Positions 1 through 25,071 are shown, numbered from the stretch's first letter. The stretch: DNA of 64,000 nucleotides from Euborellia annulipes (GCA_023213315.1 JAKCPI010014256.1:1-64000), one strand, 5' to 3'. Program-made: numbers and translations. Notes: generated by a model not told the origin, from the sequence alone.

Positions 1-500
1 TCACTGTTGGCGATCAAAGTTAAGCCAAACTCGGGCCTAAAGGCCTGACCTCCCAATTCTATATTATCGAAAAAGCTTATTTAGCATTGTCTGATTAAAA
101 CCAAATTTTTACCAGAGATTTATAATTAAAAAATGAGTTTTTTCTAAAGTTTCATTGAGATTGGTAAAGAAATAAATAAAATATTGACTATTTTGTAAAT
201 TGAGTTTTAGAATTTGGGATCTCAGATGCAAGCCTAGACCCGGTTCATAGACGGCTCTCTTTACCCATCCGGGATCGCGAATTCTAAAACTCAATTTACA
301 AAATAGTCAATATTTTATTTATTTCCTTACCAATCTCAATGAAACTTTAGAAAAAAATTCATTTATTAATTATAAATCTCTGGTAAAAATTTCGTTTTAA
401 TCAGACAATGCTAAATAAACTTTTACGATAATATAGAAAATTGAGTGTGGATGTCATTAAGGTCGAAAATAAGCTTAAAACTTTGATCGCTAATGACTCT
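1..500. repeat. Large imperfect palindrome (foldback repeat)
   Basis: The left arm (about 57-222) reappears inverted at about 279-442, around a unique loop of about 55 bp. The outer part continues: the segment around 8-25 reads inverted around 471-490. The element may extend off the left edge. No coding potential is visible. The layout resembles the inverted PLE-type repeats elsewhere in the window, but I see no hammerhead core here, so the class is unassigned. Confidence 0.75.
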
Positions 501-810
501 CAAATTAGATCATATAATTAAAAGGGCTTTAGTTATTTGGAATCAGGGGGAATTCAAGAATTAATGACATGTATCATATGTTAGATAGAGTTTTTGGTTT
601 AATTACATTAAGGCATAAACAATCTGACATTTGCACATTGTATTATTTGAAAACTAGGCATACTAATGAAATTTTAATTATAAATTATTAATCTGCATAA
701 AAAGTAATGAAAAATGATATATCATATGTGGAATATTAAAATTTTTTTAATACTTCTTTTATTTCATTATTCTTTTATGGCTTATGTTTCGTTAAATCAA
801 TTAAATAAAG

Positions 811-903
811 TTTGGCTCAGGTGGCTAATTCGTCATCAAGTAATCTATATTTTTTTTCCAATCTCACGTAACCAAACTTCGCGAGTTCAAATCCACCTCC
901 TGC
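811..903 (+). repeat. tRNA-derived SINE head
   Basis: An A-box-like stretch (GGCTCAGGTGGCTAATTCG, 814-832) and a B-box-like stretch (GAGTTCAAATCC, 883-894) are spaced as in a tRNA, but the middle is T-rich and cannot fold as an anticodon arm. It is a decayed SINE promoter region rather than a working tRNA. Similar heads occur at 7575, 47207 and 50326. Confidence 0.5.
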
Positions 904-1969
904 ACTTTTTTTTTTTATTCTTAACTGTTTTTTATACCTCATGTGCGGGGGCTGGCGTATTAATTTTTAAAATTTTATATTCAAAATAAAGTTTAATTCC
1001 CAAAATAATAAAAACCTGCAGCTGTTTCCAGGGTTGGCATTGAATTTCCCCGGGTGGGGAAAACCCACTGGCTTTTTTAATAACTAATTTCCAATGAATG
1101 AACATGACTCGGATCTATTTATTTCTGAAGAGAAACAAAAAGTGACGCAACCACCAGCTACTACATGAAATACACAGTTCAAGGCATCTATGGGAAAAAA
1201 TGACATTAATTATCGAACCCAACAATAAAAATTCGAGTATCGTTAAAAGTCTTATAACGCCAGAGTGGTCGAGAAGACTGCGTATTTGTGAAAAAGGTGT
1301 GCTTTTTCTAAAAAAAAAAAAAAACTCGGGTTTTTTCCAAATCTGGTTTAAACTTTCAAATTAGAATTTACCTCAGCGCGGTAAAATAAAATGATAGGAA
1401 AAAAATAAATGGTGAAATCTTTAGCTAAAAACTCATTCTTTCTAACCGTATATTCCACATAATTATAACTCTTAAGACAGAGGAGATACCATTATTCAAG
1501 CCGACAAACTTTTTCGTGCATGCCTCCTTCCCGGCCACCGTGCATTAGGGTGCCCTTTTGGCTATAAAATTCTTTTTTTTCTGCTGCTCAAAAAAACAAG
1601 ACACAAGAAAGTTGTGCAGAGTTTGCAATCGATTTTTTGATATTTTCTTTATATCCTAACGAAAGATCAAATGAAATTTGCAATAAAACCACTTGAAAGC
1701 AAATTATATGTAAAATTCACTTTTTTATATTTTTTATTCGGTTAAGGTGCGCGCCTCGAAAAACCGTTAGAAGACGATTCAGTACAGAGTTACTCGAGGA
1801 GGCAAGAGATGGCGTTAGTTTTTCCCATAGGGATACAAGGGATTTATTCCATTTCATTTTAAAGATTCCAGCTAATTAATTAAGGGTAAAAAATTAATTA
1901 TTTTTTAACACAATGATTACTAATTTAATTATCTACAACTTATAGAGCTCCTTTTTTCTTTCTCATACC

Positions 1970-2480
1970 CTATATATGAAATATATAGAGAGAGAAAGTA
2001 TTGGATCATGTCAAAAATTCGATGTCGAGATTTTGATGGATATACATGTTTTGAGGTCCCCTGAGTCCAAAAAAGTGGGTCCCGCAAATTGGTCTGTCTG
2101 TGTGTGTGTGTTTTGTGTGTGTGTGTGTGTTGTGTGTGTGGACAGATTTTCAGCATGAAGGAGTTGAGCTACCGGATTGAAATTTTATATTTAACTTAGG
2201 TACCTTTTGAAGAATCTCAAAATAAGCTTTTGAACAAAATCGCCAAAAAGTACTAGTACTTTACTGATGTACTTTTTCAGTTTTTTCGATTTTCTCAAAA
2301 TTCCCTCCAAGGATTTTGTTTAAAATTCATAAATCAACTATTTTTTAGATGCTCTTTAAAATGTATATTCTCATTTTGCCTTAAATCTTCTGAAGACCAC
2401 TTTACTCTTGTTCTTCATAGGAAAGATAGAACTGGTTGCCATGGTAACAAAATTTAAATATTTTTCTTTTTATTAGATTA
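1970..2480 (+). repeat. Dispersed repeat family R1, copy 1, with GT microsatellite
   Basis: The stretch from the AGAGAGAAAGTATTGG segment onward is repeated at 22160-22650 and, as a short piece, at 52675-52735. Copies share a block around CGATGTCGAGATTTTGATGG, a GT-rich stretch (2096-2150 here) and a later block near TTTTTAGATGCTCTTTAAA. No protein is encoded. It is an unclassified interspersed repeat. Confidence 0.75.
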
Positions 2481-2499
2481 AAAATATTTAAATCCCATT

Positions 2500-3544
2500 T
2501 ATTTTATTTATTTGTGTCTTTAATTGTTGAAAAATATATTCTCTCTCTCTCTCACTTGAAACATTATCGTCTCTCTCTCTCATAGGTAATGTTAATTTCC
2601 TAAGGGATTTGTATGTTAATTTCGATTCAAAGAGATCCCTTTAGAATTAGGATAAAATTTTTTTAATTCTTATGAAATTTTAAATTTAGATCTATATAAT
2701 ATAAATGTCAAATATGAGATTAAAATTTGAAAAATAACATATTTATTTGAAGCACAAATTTAAAAAAGTTTAAAACTATAGATCGGAAACTAAATATATC
2801 GAAAAAAAAATCTGGTATAAAGACGGTGAACTCAGAAGGGGTAAGAGGAAAGTGGAGGACACTGAGATTTATTTAACAAAAAAATTTATTTTTTTCGAAA
2901 ATCAAAAAAAGGGCTTCTATAAGTTGTAGATAATTTGAATAGCTTTAATTTAAAAAAAAAATTTCAAGTCGATAGCTTCACAATTGCGTCCGCTGGGATC
3001 TCCCAAAATTGGCACCCCGAGACGCGCACCCAAGTCAACCTCTTTTTTCTTCCCCTTCGCTAGAGAAAGTGTGTGCTGGGGGCCAGTCACACCAGGTTTT
3101 TTCGTTTGCTTTCCTTGAAAAAATTTCTATATTCTATGGGAAATATCGAGGAAGAATTGAATTGAATTGAATGTTTTTTTTTTTTTAACGTTTCTTTATT
3201 TAAACATCAAAATAATGAAAAACTCGTAAAAATAAACAGGAAACAAAAAATTTTTCTTTGAATGAATGAAAAAAAAAAATGCAAAATATTATAAACTTAT
3301 AATTTGGAATAAATGAGAAATCTAGACAGATTTTGTGTCAAAAGAAAAAAAAAATCATTTTTGTTGAATGATGCTCGTAAATTGAAAAGAAAAAAAAAGA
3401 AAATTCTAAAAGTCTTTGTTTATCCTTAAATAAAAAAAGGTGAAATAAAACAAAATTCTCGGGCGTAAAGGAAAGTGAAAGTGCGTTGAGAAAGAGCTTT
3501 GCTTGCTTCGCTTTCTCCACTTGTGTTGAGCAAATTGATTGGAC
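2500..3544. other. AT-rich intergenic DNA downstream of NFXL1
   Basis: It holds CT-rich microsatellite (2540-2582), many A and T runs and a piece of the TGGTGTGAC hairpin repeat family around 3078-3105 (a GTCACACCAG end). No gene is visible. The NFXL1 stop codon is at 3545, so polyadenylation of that minus-strand gene should occur in this stretch. Confidence 0.5.
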
Positions 3545-6500
3545 CTAGCCGAAGACCCAATAGAGAAGAATTGAAAGGAGAGCGCAAATGAGGGCGACGA
3601 GGAGGGAAGATTTGAACGTAAATCGAGACAAATTCTCCTCTTCTTTTGGCATTCGCCGATCTCGTTTCTTCCTCGGCTGGAATTTCTTCTCGAATTTTTC
3701 GATTTCTTCTTTATTCTTTTTCTCCTCCTCCATTTTGCGTTTCAATTCTTCTTCTTCTTTGGCCTAGAAATAAAATAAAAGGTCACAGGGCTGGCGAAAA
3801 TGTTGCCGAGAGAGAGAGTTGCTTCCTCCCTACCTGCATCTCTTCAAGTTTCCTTTGCTTGCACGCATCGTCGCATACAATCTGCGAATCCGGATCCTTC
3901 TGCTGGATGAGATCGCAGGAAATTTCCCGTTTGATCCGTTTGCATTGGCAATAAATTTTCACTTTTTTCCGGCATAATTCAGGATTTGGACATTCGCCCG
4001 GATGACATATAGAGCGACATCGGTGTCCGCATGGAAACTGCAATCGGAGAGAATTATTTCTTTCCCGTCTTGAATACAAATAATAAAAGAAATTACATTT
4101 TTGGAGCACTGGATGCCACAGGTGAGGAGATGATCGCGATTCTGCGCCTCCGTCCATTGGGAGCATTGGACAAACACTTGACTCAAGCCACAATGGCAAG
4201 GAACGCGAAGAGACCTTCCACAGGGTGGACACGGCAACGAGTGGCAACTCAGCATGGAACATGGGTGAGAACACCCCTCGGGACGCGGACGTTCGCATCC
4301 TCTCTCGCAGGATTCGCATTCCTCTCCGTCCTTGTTATAAAAAAAAAACAAAATTGAATAAGATTGCTTCAAGCGGTTAGCAGAGAGCTCATCTCGTTTA
4401 CCTCTTTAACGGGATGGCAAGGCAAAGAGCAGGCGTGATTGCCACAAGATAGAGGCCGTCCACAGGGCCGTCCGCACGAAGACGGCCTCGCTCGATGACA
4501 GGGATAATCGACGGTCTCGTGGCCTCCCAAGCACGTCACTGGCATCGGCACCTTTTGAAAAACATTGCGTTTTTAATCAATCGAATTTAACATTTCCCCT
4601 TTTATTGAGATTATTTACAAGACAATCAGGACAAGGCAATTCACGGAGTTCCTTGACGGGAACGATGTTCTCCCACGGGCCGGCAGGTTTGAAGTTGCTC
4701 GGTTGCGAGACAGGAACGAGGACAGCCGTGTGGCACTTGCTGGGGCATAGATGCGAGCATGACGATCGGGGACGATTGCACGTTTGTCCGCAGGGAGGAC
4801 AATCGCCGAAATGACACCGATGGGCCTCGCGTTCTCGATGGTGGCAATTGGGAGGAATCCTAGGACAGAACAAAGCAATAGAAAGAAAAAAAAGAAAAAA
4901 GCCAAGGACTTACTTGCATGGCAGAGAGCATCGAGGAGGGTTAAATCGGGCAGCTCGCTTTCTTCCACAAGGCACAGTTATTTCCGTTTTGGTGCATCTG
5001 CAGCTGATAGTCTCCGTCTGGACACAGGGGTAGCAAGGTCCCCGATGACAAATGCTGGGGCATTTGTGGTTTTTGCACGCCAACGTGCGATTGCACGGCT
5101 TCTCGCAGGGAGGACAATCGCCATCACAGCACTAAAAGCAAAGAGCAAAGAGCAAAAAACAACAAAGCTCTCAACTCTCAACGAATGTGTTTGAATAATC
5201 ACCTTGCGATTACACGGGTGGATACGGCAATCTTTCAGCTTTTTGCATTTGGTTTCGCATTGGTACTCTTTGGCGCAGGGAACTTCCTTTTGATGCAATC
5301 CACATCGGCAAGATTTCGTCACGACTTCAAGGCACTGGAAAAAAAAAGGAAAATCAGCGAGAATAAGCAAAAATGACTCGCGTTTGTTTGATCTCTCGTT
5401 TCTCTAAAGGAGAGGCAACGCGAGTCTGCAGAAAAAATTGAGAATTTGTTTCCCGAAAATGCCAGTCGGATAGTGAGTCACATGACTCAGAACAGTGCGG
5501 CAACTTTGCATAAAATAAAACGCGTTTCACGCTTTTCTCGCAAATCGCCTGTCCATTGTGTCTACCGACTGAGGATACTTACTTGTCCACATTTGTCCCG
5601 ATGACAGGGTCTAGAGCAAGTATGTCTGCCACACTCCAAGACTCGAGCACAGGTATCCCCGCACGTGGGAGTGTTCTCCGTGCATGGGAGGCAAACTGTC
5701 ATCTTGCCACACGGACATTGCCTTTCCTCCGACAGGGGGCAAGCCGAACACGGCGGTTTGTGGCATACTTGTTCACAAAAATGATGCCCACAAGAGAGTG
5801 GCTTGCCGCACACCTGCAACCACAACAACAACATTCATTTGTGGGGGGAGGTATTTTTATTAAAAAAAAACAAACAAAAAAGTACAAACTTTGTCGCATT
5901 GCCAGTGTGGGTCGGCGCAAGGGCGTTGCTGTTGTTGCTGGCCACATCGGCAAGGCTGTTGGCTTTTTCTAGGACATGGAGGACATTCCCCAGCGTGGCA
6001 TGCAACCGCGCAGAGGTGCTTTCCACAGGGCAATCGGCCTTTACAGGGCTGTTGGCACGACCACTCTTTCTTGCAACATCGCCGTGGTTCGGCTGGTCGT
6101 TTGCCACAGAAACATTTAGTAGGCACAGTCTTAGGGCACGAAGGACATGGACCTTGAAGAAAAGAAATAAGTGAGGGATTAAATCTATTGGATTATTTGT
6201 GAGCTTTTTACCTGGATGGCAGAGGAGTAAACACTCGTGTCCGCAAAAGGGCTGAAGGGGCTTCCCGCACAGCTCCCCACACGAATGCGGGATACTCCAA
6301 GGGTGAAATTGGGGATCCTCGGTTTTCCCACAGAAACAAAAGTACTTTTTAGGCGTTTCATCGTTCGCGTATTCATGTCTGCATTTAGGACTGAAAAACA
6401 AAAAAATTATTCGATAAAGGAGAAAATTCAATTTGCGAGTCATCTCGAGTCTCTTTCAAATATACACGCATCGAATACTTAAAAAAAAAAAAAAAAAACC

Positions 6501-9500
6501 AAGGGGGCAAGACGCTAAATATTCAGCGATCTTTTATTGAATATTAGGCGATAATTTGCAAAAATGAAAACAAAGAAGGGGAAGTTTGTCTAGAATGACC
6601 AAAAGGCGCAAAAACTTGAAATCGTAACAACTAAAGGTATTTGTTATATTTGATAAGAAATTATTTCTATTTCAAATGGCTTAAATAAAATCATCGGACT
6701 GCCTGGGGTCCGAACCCGCGACATCGAATTTTTGACATGAATCCAATACTTCCTCTCTAAATATTTCATATAGGCCTATAAGGTAAGAGAAAGTGACAAA
6801 AAAGTCACTCTACTGTCACGTCTCTTAGTGTGCGTTACTCCAAACTCCTAAAAACCAATCTAATGTGACGGCTAGTGACAAAATTCTCAAAAAAGCTAGT
6901 AAATTTAGAAGCGCGTGTCCGCCAGCCACGACGAAAGCGGCAAATATATTCCATAAGAGGAGTAATCCGAATACTCTATAATCTTGGCAATCGCCATCAC
7001 CGCCGCTGCGAAGAAGTTTCCACAGGAGGGAGATGCTGTGCATGGTGGCATTTATCCATTTCTATCTTGCATCAATAGCCCTATTAAAAGCAAAAAGCTT
7101 ACCAAGGCCATTTGAAGTCGGAATGTTTTTGATTCAAGTAATTATGCTCTTCCTGTGCCTGTTTCTGATGCGTCACGCTGTCTTTGGCCCATCTTTGAAT
7201 GCAGTTTAGATGGAAGAAACAAAAGCATCCAAGGCAACTCCATATCTATAAAAGGACACGATTCAATTTATGCAAACCAATCAAAGAAAAGAAAAAAGAA
7301 AAGAAATCGAACCGAATCAGTCCTTTTGACAGTTTGTATACAAATCAAACAAATGGCGGCTCCTGACTGGAAGGCGTCTTCAAGGAACTTGCCAGTTCTG
7401 CCCAAGTCGTTTTCGTTCCCACCTCTTTGAGAATAAGAAGAAAGGACAGATTCTAAAAAATAAATAGAAATATTTAGGCACAAATTAAATAAATCGTTGT
7501 TCAAAAAGGCATGTTCGGTCAGTGTATCTCTGAGGAGTAAACTTTGATGGGAGGAGGCATCGCAAATAGAGCTGGATAATTTTTCGCCATGAGGTGGATT
7601 TGAACTCGAGTTGTCTTCAACTGAGAATTATATGCTTAACTGCTTTATCCCCTCCCTCGCCTAGTGTAGCCAAATAATATTTAAGGGCCCTCGGGAGCGA
7701 AGGTGTTACGCATGTTTTTCCCGCTAAGAGGGCGTTATGTCATAAAAAGTATGCCCAAAAAATCAAGTAATTCAAAAATTTGCCAAGAGATGTCAGCATG
7801 GTAGCTAATAATATTTAATGCATCATTGATCTTTTAACACTAAATACTTTATAAATGTTATTATATATTATGTATCTTTTATAAAAGCATAAAAATATAG
7901 GCCAAAAGGGGATCGGCTGTTAGACTAGCCTGCCATCTATTGCAAGAATGCTGAACTAATTTGACAGTTGATTTTTAAATAAATCATCTAAGATTATTTT
8001 AGAAATTTCTTAATTAATATGTGATTAATAATAACAATAAATTCATTTTTAAATTTAAAAAAAATTAAAGATTATTGGGACAGATTGTTTTTTTGTATTT
8101 GCTTGATAACAAAAAAATTAATTTCCTTAATTTTTTAATAAGTCATTAAACAAATTATAGCTCGATGTCCCAATAATCTCTTATGAATTTAATTCATTTA
8201 AAAAAACCCATTGAAAAAATCCTTATAATAGTCTAGATTTTTTTAAAGTACGTTTAGACGTCGCTCCTGAACCCCCTTAAGAAAAGATTTTATGAGGGGG
8301 TTCGCCCTCCCCGGACAAAGCTTTGAAAGAGGCAATAATTAAATAGACTCAGAGCAACTAAATAAATAAATAAATTCGATTATAGCTCTAATGCTCTGCT
8401 GTTAGACGATCTTTCTAAGGGCTTCGATTCCTTGCAAGTGGACGGACGGGCGCCCCTATTCTCCCATACAAAGCAAGCTTTGGTGAATATTCCAGCATTA
8501 AACAAAATAAATCTCACAAGTTACATTATTCATAAAATATTATGATATAACTATTAAAAGTTAGCTATACAGTGGAGTCAATTTTTTTGGCCCGTGCCCC
8601 CCCCCCCCCCCCCCCCCCGTATTTTTTTGACGTCTCGCCCGAAAGTTTTTACTTTCTTCAGACCCGTCTGTACCCGCGAGTCAATTTTTCAAATACAATT
8701 CTTTTTTTCCAATCCCTCTTCTTATAAAAATAATTGAGTATAGTGTGCAAAATTTGTTTTATTTTTTTTTTTAAACAAAAATAAATATTGATAGAATAAC
8801 GAGAACAAGAAGCCTGTTTGTCGGGCAAAATAATCTTCTTTTATTTAATAAATACCGTAGTTTTAAATAATTTTAAATAATAAAGCATATAAAAACAAAT
8901 TATTTAAAAATATTTAATTTTTTGAAATATTTTTAATTTATTGAGTATAATAAAAAAAAGCTAAATTTTTTCATGATCTCGGAAAAAAGAAATTTTTCCG
9001 TGCTCTTCAACTTCCCCACTACTAATCAATTATTAAATACCCAAATCAACCGAATTATTTTAAAACTTAATTCATTAAACAGAGAGAAGGAGGCGCAGCC
9101 AAAAATAAAAGCCTCCGATTTAATACAATTCAACGAGACGTTTCGGGTGAATTTTATTTACCCATCTTCAGTCCTTCAAAATTGTGTAAGTCCCGGAGTT
9201 GGTCAATAGGGCAATAACATATGTCCTGGGGAGTTGGGCACTTAATAAGAACGATGGCCCAACTCCCCAGGACATATGTTATTGCCTATTGACCCAATTC
9301 CGGGCCTTACACAATTTTGAAGGACTGAAGATGGGTAAATAAAATTCACCCGAAACGTCTCGTTGAATTGTTTTAAATCGGAGGCTGCGCCTCGCTCTCT
9401 TCTCCTGTCTATACGAAAACAGCCAAGGTTTAATATATTTAAGCTAAAAAATAAAATAGATATGGACAACTTAGTACGAGGGATAAAATGAAATGCCCCA

Positions 9501-10201
9501 ATTGATGCAATTGTAACATACATGTGTTCTGGGGGACTCATCTATTTGGATTGACTAGAGTTTTAGCACAACTCTAAAATATTTCAGGATTGTTCAAGTA
9601 GTCTAAAAATGCTTCTACATTCATTAATATAAAAACCACAAATTTCCGGGGGATCCCGGATCCTCCTTCCTCCAAATAAATTTCTAGATACGCCAAATGG
9701 CCACCACCAACTGAGTCTCGCTAATTTTGCCAAAAGAGTGAACGTGAAATTCCATTTGGGTACAAACCCAAAATCGGCTCGGGATTTTGATGCTTAGATT
9801 TATAATAAATATTATGAGTTGCTTAGACTAAGAGACCAAAGTATGCTTCCCATTTCAAATTTCATCTTAACATACTAGAGAAGATTTCTTTAAATTCCCT
9901 CGAAAATAATTATCAAAAATGAAAAAAAACTAATTAGATAATAAAAAAAAGGCTTACTTATGATATTATCGGATTCAAGATCTTCCTCTTCTGATGATGA
10001 TTCATATTCATTATGAATATGTTTTTGGATATTGGCCTGCATTTGAGCCTGGGCTTTTTCAAATTTATTTTGAGCATTTTCCATTAGATTCTGTTTTTCT
10101 TGTCCTGGTTTTGGTTTTGGTTTAATTTGATGCCCGGGTCCTGGCAATCTCCAAGGATTCCCCGGATAGCCTCGGCCTCTGCCTCTTCCTCTGCCCGTCA
10201 T
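3545..10201 (-). CDS. NFXL1: NFXL1: NF-X1-type zinc-finger membrane protein, 13 coding exons
   Basis: Coding exons on the minus strand are 10201-9958, 7452-7313, 7245-7103, 6390-6212, 6152-5890, 5813-5583, 5334-5203, 5131-4914, 4859-4619, 4551-4402, 4330-4097, 4037-3834 and 3763-3545. Every junction is GT-AG with matching phase and the sum is 2598 nt, giving 865 residues. Human NFXL1 has about 911. Order of parts: a Gly/Arg-rich N-terminus with an acidic stretch near residue 70; a RING/PHD-like finger (C116, C119, C132, C135, H140, C143, C176, C179); a long run of NF-X1 repeats of the form CGHxCxxxCHxGxCxxC (about 195-770); a Lys/Glu-rich coiled coil (about 795-835); and one C-terminal membrane helix (about 845-863). 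Family members are proposed ubiquitin ligases or transcription repressors. The C-terminal anchor separates NFXL1 from NFX1. Start chosen as the only ATG opening the first conserved exon; a 5' UTR exon may precede it. Confidence 0.95.
6669..6725 (-). repeat. Truncated SINE, B-box end
   Basis: Read on the minus strand it has GCGGGTTCGGACC followed by CCAGGCAGTCCGATGAT, the same order as the longer copy at 34715-34797. Only the tRNA 3' half is kept. It lies in NFXL1 intron 3. Confidence 0.6.
7575..7655 (-). repeat. tRNA-derived SINE head
   Basis: On the minus strand a B-box-like CGAGTTCAAATCC follows an A-box-like stretch at tRNA spacing. The arms do not form a full cloverleaf. It sits just upstream of NFXL1 exon 2, within intron 1. 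Confidence 0.45.
7660..9080. other. NFXL1 intron 1, AT-rich part
   Basis: This is intron between exon 2 (ends at 7452) and exon 1 (from 9958). It is AT-rich with a run of about 21 C near 8598-8619. I see no exon, RNA gene or element that I can name here. Confidence 0.5.
9126..9184 (-). ncRNA. Hammerhead-ribozyme-like motif (PLE type)
   Basis: On the minus strand the core is CUGAAGA, stem II GGGU/ACCC with an 11-nt loop, then GAAACGUC. Stem I is supported by an outer CAAUU/AAUUG pairing plus two inner pairs. Sense to the NFXL1 transcript. Confidence 0.7.
9312..9370 (+). ncRNA. Hammerhead-ribozyme-like motif (PLE type)
   Basis: Inverted partner of the motif at 9126-9184, with the same core, 4-bp stem II and stem I. 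Antisense to NFXL1. Confidence 0.7.
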
Positions 10202-11273
10202 CCTTAAAAAAACATAAGTTTATTCATATTTTATGAAATATTAAAAAAGATAATAAATAAAAATGATTATTTCATATAGATATACTTGTGTATATAGATA
10301 GATGTATATGTATATTATAAAAAAAGCGATGAGTATTTTTATTAAGACATTCTAAAAATACTCAATCCCTCAACTTGGCAGTTTCAATTTGCTTAAAAAT
10401 TAAAAGATAATAGAGCAATTATAACCAGGGATTATAACCCTAAAAAAGGAACATAAATTCGTGACATGAAATCATTCAGCTGCCATGATATAAAATGAAC
10501 TTAGCAATCAATTCTGAATCAAATGAAAAGACCAACCCTGGGCCAACCTAGCAGCCAGAGTTGGCAAATCCCGCCGAGTATACGGTTTTATACATGTATA
10601 AAACTATCGCGGATAAAACTAGGCCGATGTATAAAACTGTAACCCCCCCCCCTAAAAAACAGCTTAAAAGCTTTTATTTCATATTTTTTAAAGTTTTAGA
10701 GCATTGACAATGTTGTTTGCTTTTTATTTAGTGAATAATATAATCAAAATGTTAATAAAATAATTGAAAAATGAAATTCAAAAATTAAATATGGAAACCT
10801 AACATACAGCTGTCAATTCATCTTCTTCTTCTTCTGTCCTCGCCAGGGAGGTTTATTCCCGAGGTGCGGGGTCGGCGGATCTTATTCTCCCTCCCCCCAA
10901 CCCCTATCCAATGCTGTTGTCTCCAACAGGCCAAGCTCGGTCATATCTCTCCTGACCCGGTGAAGCCATGTCATTTGTAAGTATATTTATTATTTTCTTT
11001 AATTAATTAATATCAGATAATTAAATTTAGTTTGCTTTTATTTTTTTAGGTTTCTGATAAGGAACAAAGCTCACTTCAGACGTGACGTAACAACGCTGCC
11101 TTCAGACCAGTTTTCGTCAAATGAGTCAGGGGGGTTTGCCATCTGTCAAAAATTATTTGCTAATCCTAACCCTTTTTTTCTTGCTCACTTTAATATTTCC
11201 ATAAAAAAAAATGATAAAATAAATTAATACAAATTATTACTTTTTAAAACATTTTCTAAAAAATACCTTTACA
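10202..11273. promoter_or_regulatory. Divergent intergenic region between NFXL1 and GPR107
   Basis: The start codons of NFXL1 (minus) and GPR107 (plus) lie 1.07 kb apart, so both promoters must be here or in upstream non-coding exons. I see a CRE-like TGACGTAA at 11086-11093, close to the GPR107 side. Part of the interval (10818-10985) is a retrotransposon 3' end. No TATA box stands out above the AT-rich background. Promoter function is inferred from layout only. Confidence 0.45.
10818..10985 (-). mobile_element. RTE-like non-LTR retrotransposon, 3' end fragment
   Basis: The minus strand reads [17 protein letters not shown] and then a stretch matching the end of the copy at 50935-51405 ([17 protein letters not shown]), including the CCGACCCCGCACC segment and the GCGAGGACAGAAGAAGA terminus. 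Only the last part of the reverse-transcriptase ORF and the 3' end are present. Confidence 0.75.
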
Positions 11274-23399
<12,126 letters not shown>

Positions 23400-23854
23400 A
23401 CACAAATGAACAAATAAAAAAAAAAAAAGAATTCTTTTGCCATAAATCATAACACATTCCATTCTATATAAAATATTTAATCTCTCATCTCATTTGAATT
23501 TGGAAATCTCGGATGTTTTTGAAAGCGCTTCGCTTTTTGTGCTTTCAATCATTTGAGGTGCCAAAGTTTTAGTGAAATATTAATAATAGCAAATTTTGTT
23601 TGTTTGACAGGAAAGAATCACTTGTAAATAAATAAATACTAGTTAGAAATTGGAAAGCTAATATTTATACACCCGTAAAAACAAAGAGCAATTTTTAAAC
23701 ACAACACATGTAAAACCTTAAAATTAATAAACTATTAGAATATCTTGAAAGATTTTTCGCATTTTCTTTTTTTTCCCCTCCTTAAAAGTCCTTAAAAGAT
23801 TGGACCAAGACGAGAAAATTGTAACTGACGCATATTTATTTTACTCATATAGGC

Positions 23855-24300
23855 TATACAGTGCCGGATTAAACAAGATGGATGCTCTTAGGCAGTCGAA
23901 GTCTCGGGACCCCGAAAGGATCGAACGGGGCTCGTGGAAAAATCGAAATGTATATACATTTTAAAATTTAAAAATTTTCATAAAAATAAAGAATTTCCCA
24001 TTGAATAAACATGTAATTGTAAAATATGTTTATCAAGAGGGGGAGGGGGGGGGTAAATCTTCAAATATGAGTTTATCCCCTCCCTCTCGAAAAATAATAA
24101 TATTTACTCCCCTGCGATGCTTGCCACTTTTACCAGGGGTCCTGGGTTCGCATCCGCGAGAAAAATTCATTTCAATTGAATTGGCTACCAATTAATTTAA
24201 ATAAATAGGGACGGGATCTAAACGAGTTTAAAAAAACCTAATGTTGCGGGGCCCATAGGCGATCTGCTACTTTGCCTAATGGGTAATCCGGCACTGCATA
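23855..24300. mobile_element. Short inverted-repeat element (TIR TATRCAGTGCCGGATTA)
   Basis: The left end TATACAGTGCCGGATTA (23855-23871) is inverted at 24284-24300 with one difference. The interior is non-coding, with a tRNA-like B-box (GGGTTCGCATCC) near 24145. The CAGTGCCGG ends recall hAT-type elements, but I found no clear 8-bp duplication. Confidence 0.65.
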
Positions 24301-24794
24301 TATATATAAGATATCTCAAGTTGAGCTTGAGTACTGACTGCACTGCCATCTGGACAGAAAGAGAAATTCGTGAACGACCCCTCCTATAAATCCCTCATCC
24401 CAAGGTTATGGCTTATTTGGAGGCATGTGAGCAATTGAGGCTATTAATAATAGAGTTTCGAGCCCCAATCTGAGATCGTCCGTTCCATTCGTGGAGCCAG
24501 CTCTCCCCACAGCACAGGAGAGGCTAATTTATACTCACATGAGATCGGATCTGCGGCTTAATTTGATTCAGAACTAAATTTTTCCCTTACATGGCACACC
24601 CTTCTGCCATACTCCATTTCTTCCTGGCACAACTCGGGGGGAAAACGGAGACGTTTTTTTTTTGTCCCTTCGAGCTCACAGCAGTTTCCTACAATTGGTG
24701 CATAAACTTACTTTTGATCATTTTTTTCATTACAAAAAAAATAATATTATTTTGGAAAAACTTTATTAATCAACGTATTGTCCATTGTTTTGTA

Positions 24795-25071
24795 CATAGG
24801 GGTATTAAAGTGATCCAGGCAGTGAATCAGAAGGAGAGTACGATGGATGCTTTAGAGTTTGTGCCGAGCGTGGGCTATTGACGCAAAAGTTAATCACTTT
24901 CGACGATCCATTGACGTTGGCAGCAGTCACTTTTTTGGCTTTCTCATTGGCATCAACATCGACACTTTGGAGATGATGGAGCTTGAACAAGAGTTTGGCC
25001 TCCCGAGACTGGAGGCGATTTCAAAAGAAATAAATGCCGAAAATGCAATTTTGAGCGCTAGCAAGAAATAA
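24795..25071 (+). other. Possible orphan exon, unrecognised
   Basis: An acceptor-like TTTTGTACATAG precedes a GC-richer stretch. Two frames are open: one reads EGEYDGCFRVCAERGLLTQK and on to a stop near 24978; another (24859-25071) ends in NAENAILSASKK. A single frameshift would link them. I recognise no family. It might be a terminal exon, a decayed gene or chance. Confidence 0.25.

Larger units (their letters stand above)
9080..9407. mobile_element. Head-to-head pair of PLE-type terminal repeats
   Basis: Two inverted copies meet near 9240. Each carries a hammerhead-like motif (9126-9184 on minus, 9312-9370 on plus). Beyond the motifs the arms continue with a GC-richer block (GCCTCCGATTT and its complement). 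The inverted arrangement and the motif are typical of terminal repeats of Penelope-like retroelements. No coding part is left. It lies in NFXL1 intron 1. Confidence 0.7.

Noticed and set aside
2390..2410. CTTCTGAAGACC as a hammerhead core
   Set aside because: It belongs to repeat R1 (also at 22560); no GAAA or stem II follows.
4605..6157. Several open frames on the plus strand across the NFXL1 exons
   Set aside because: They are complements of Cys-rich coding exons with no independent domain; the minus-strand exons join in phase and match NFXL1.
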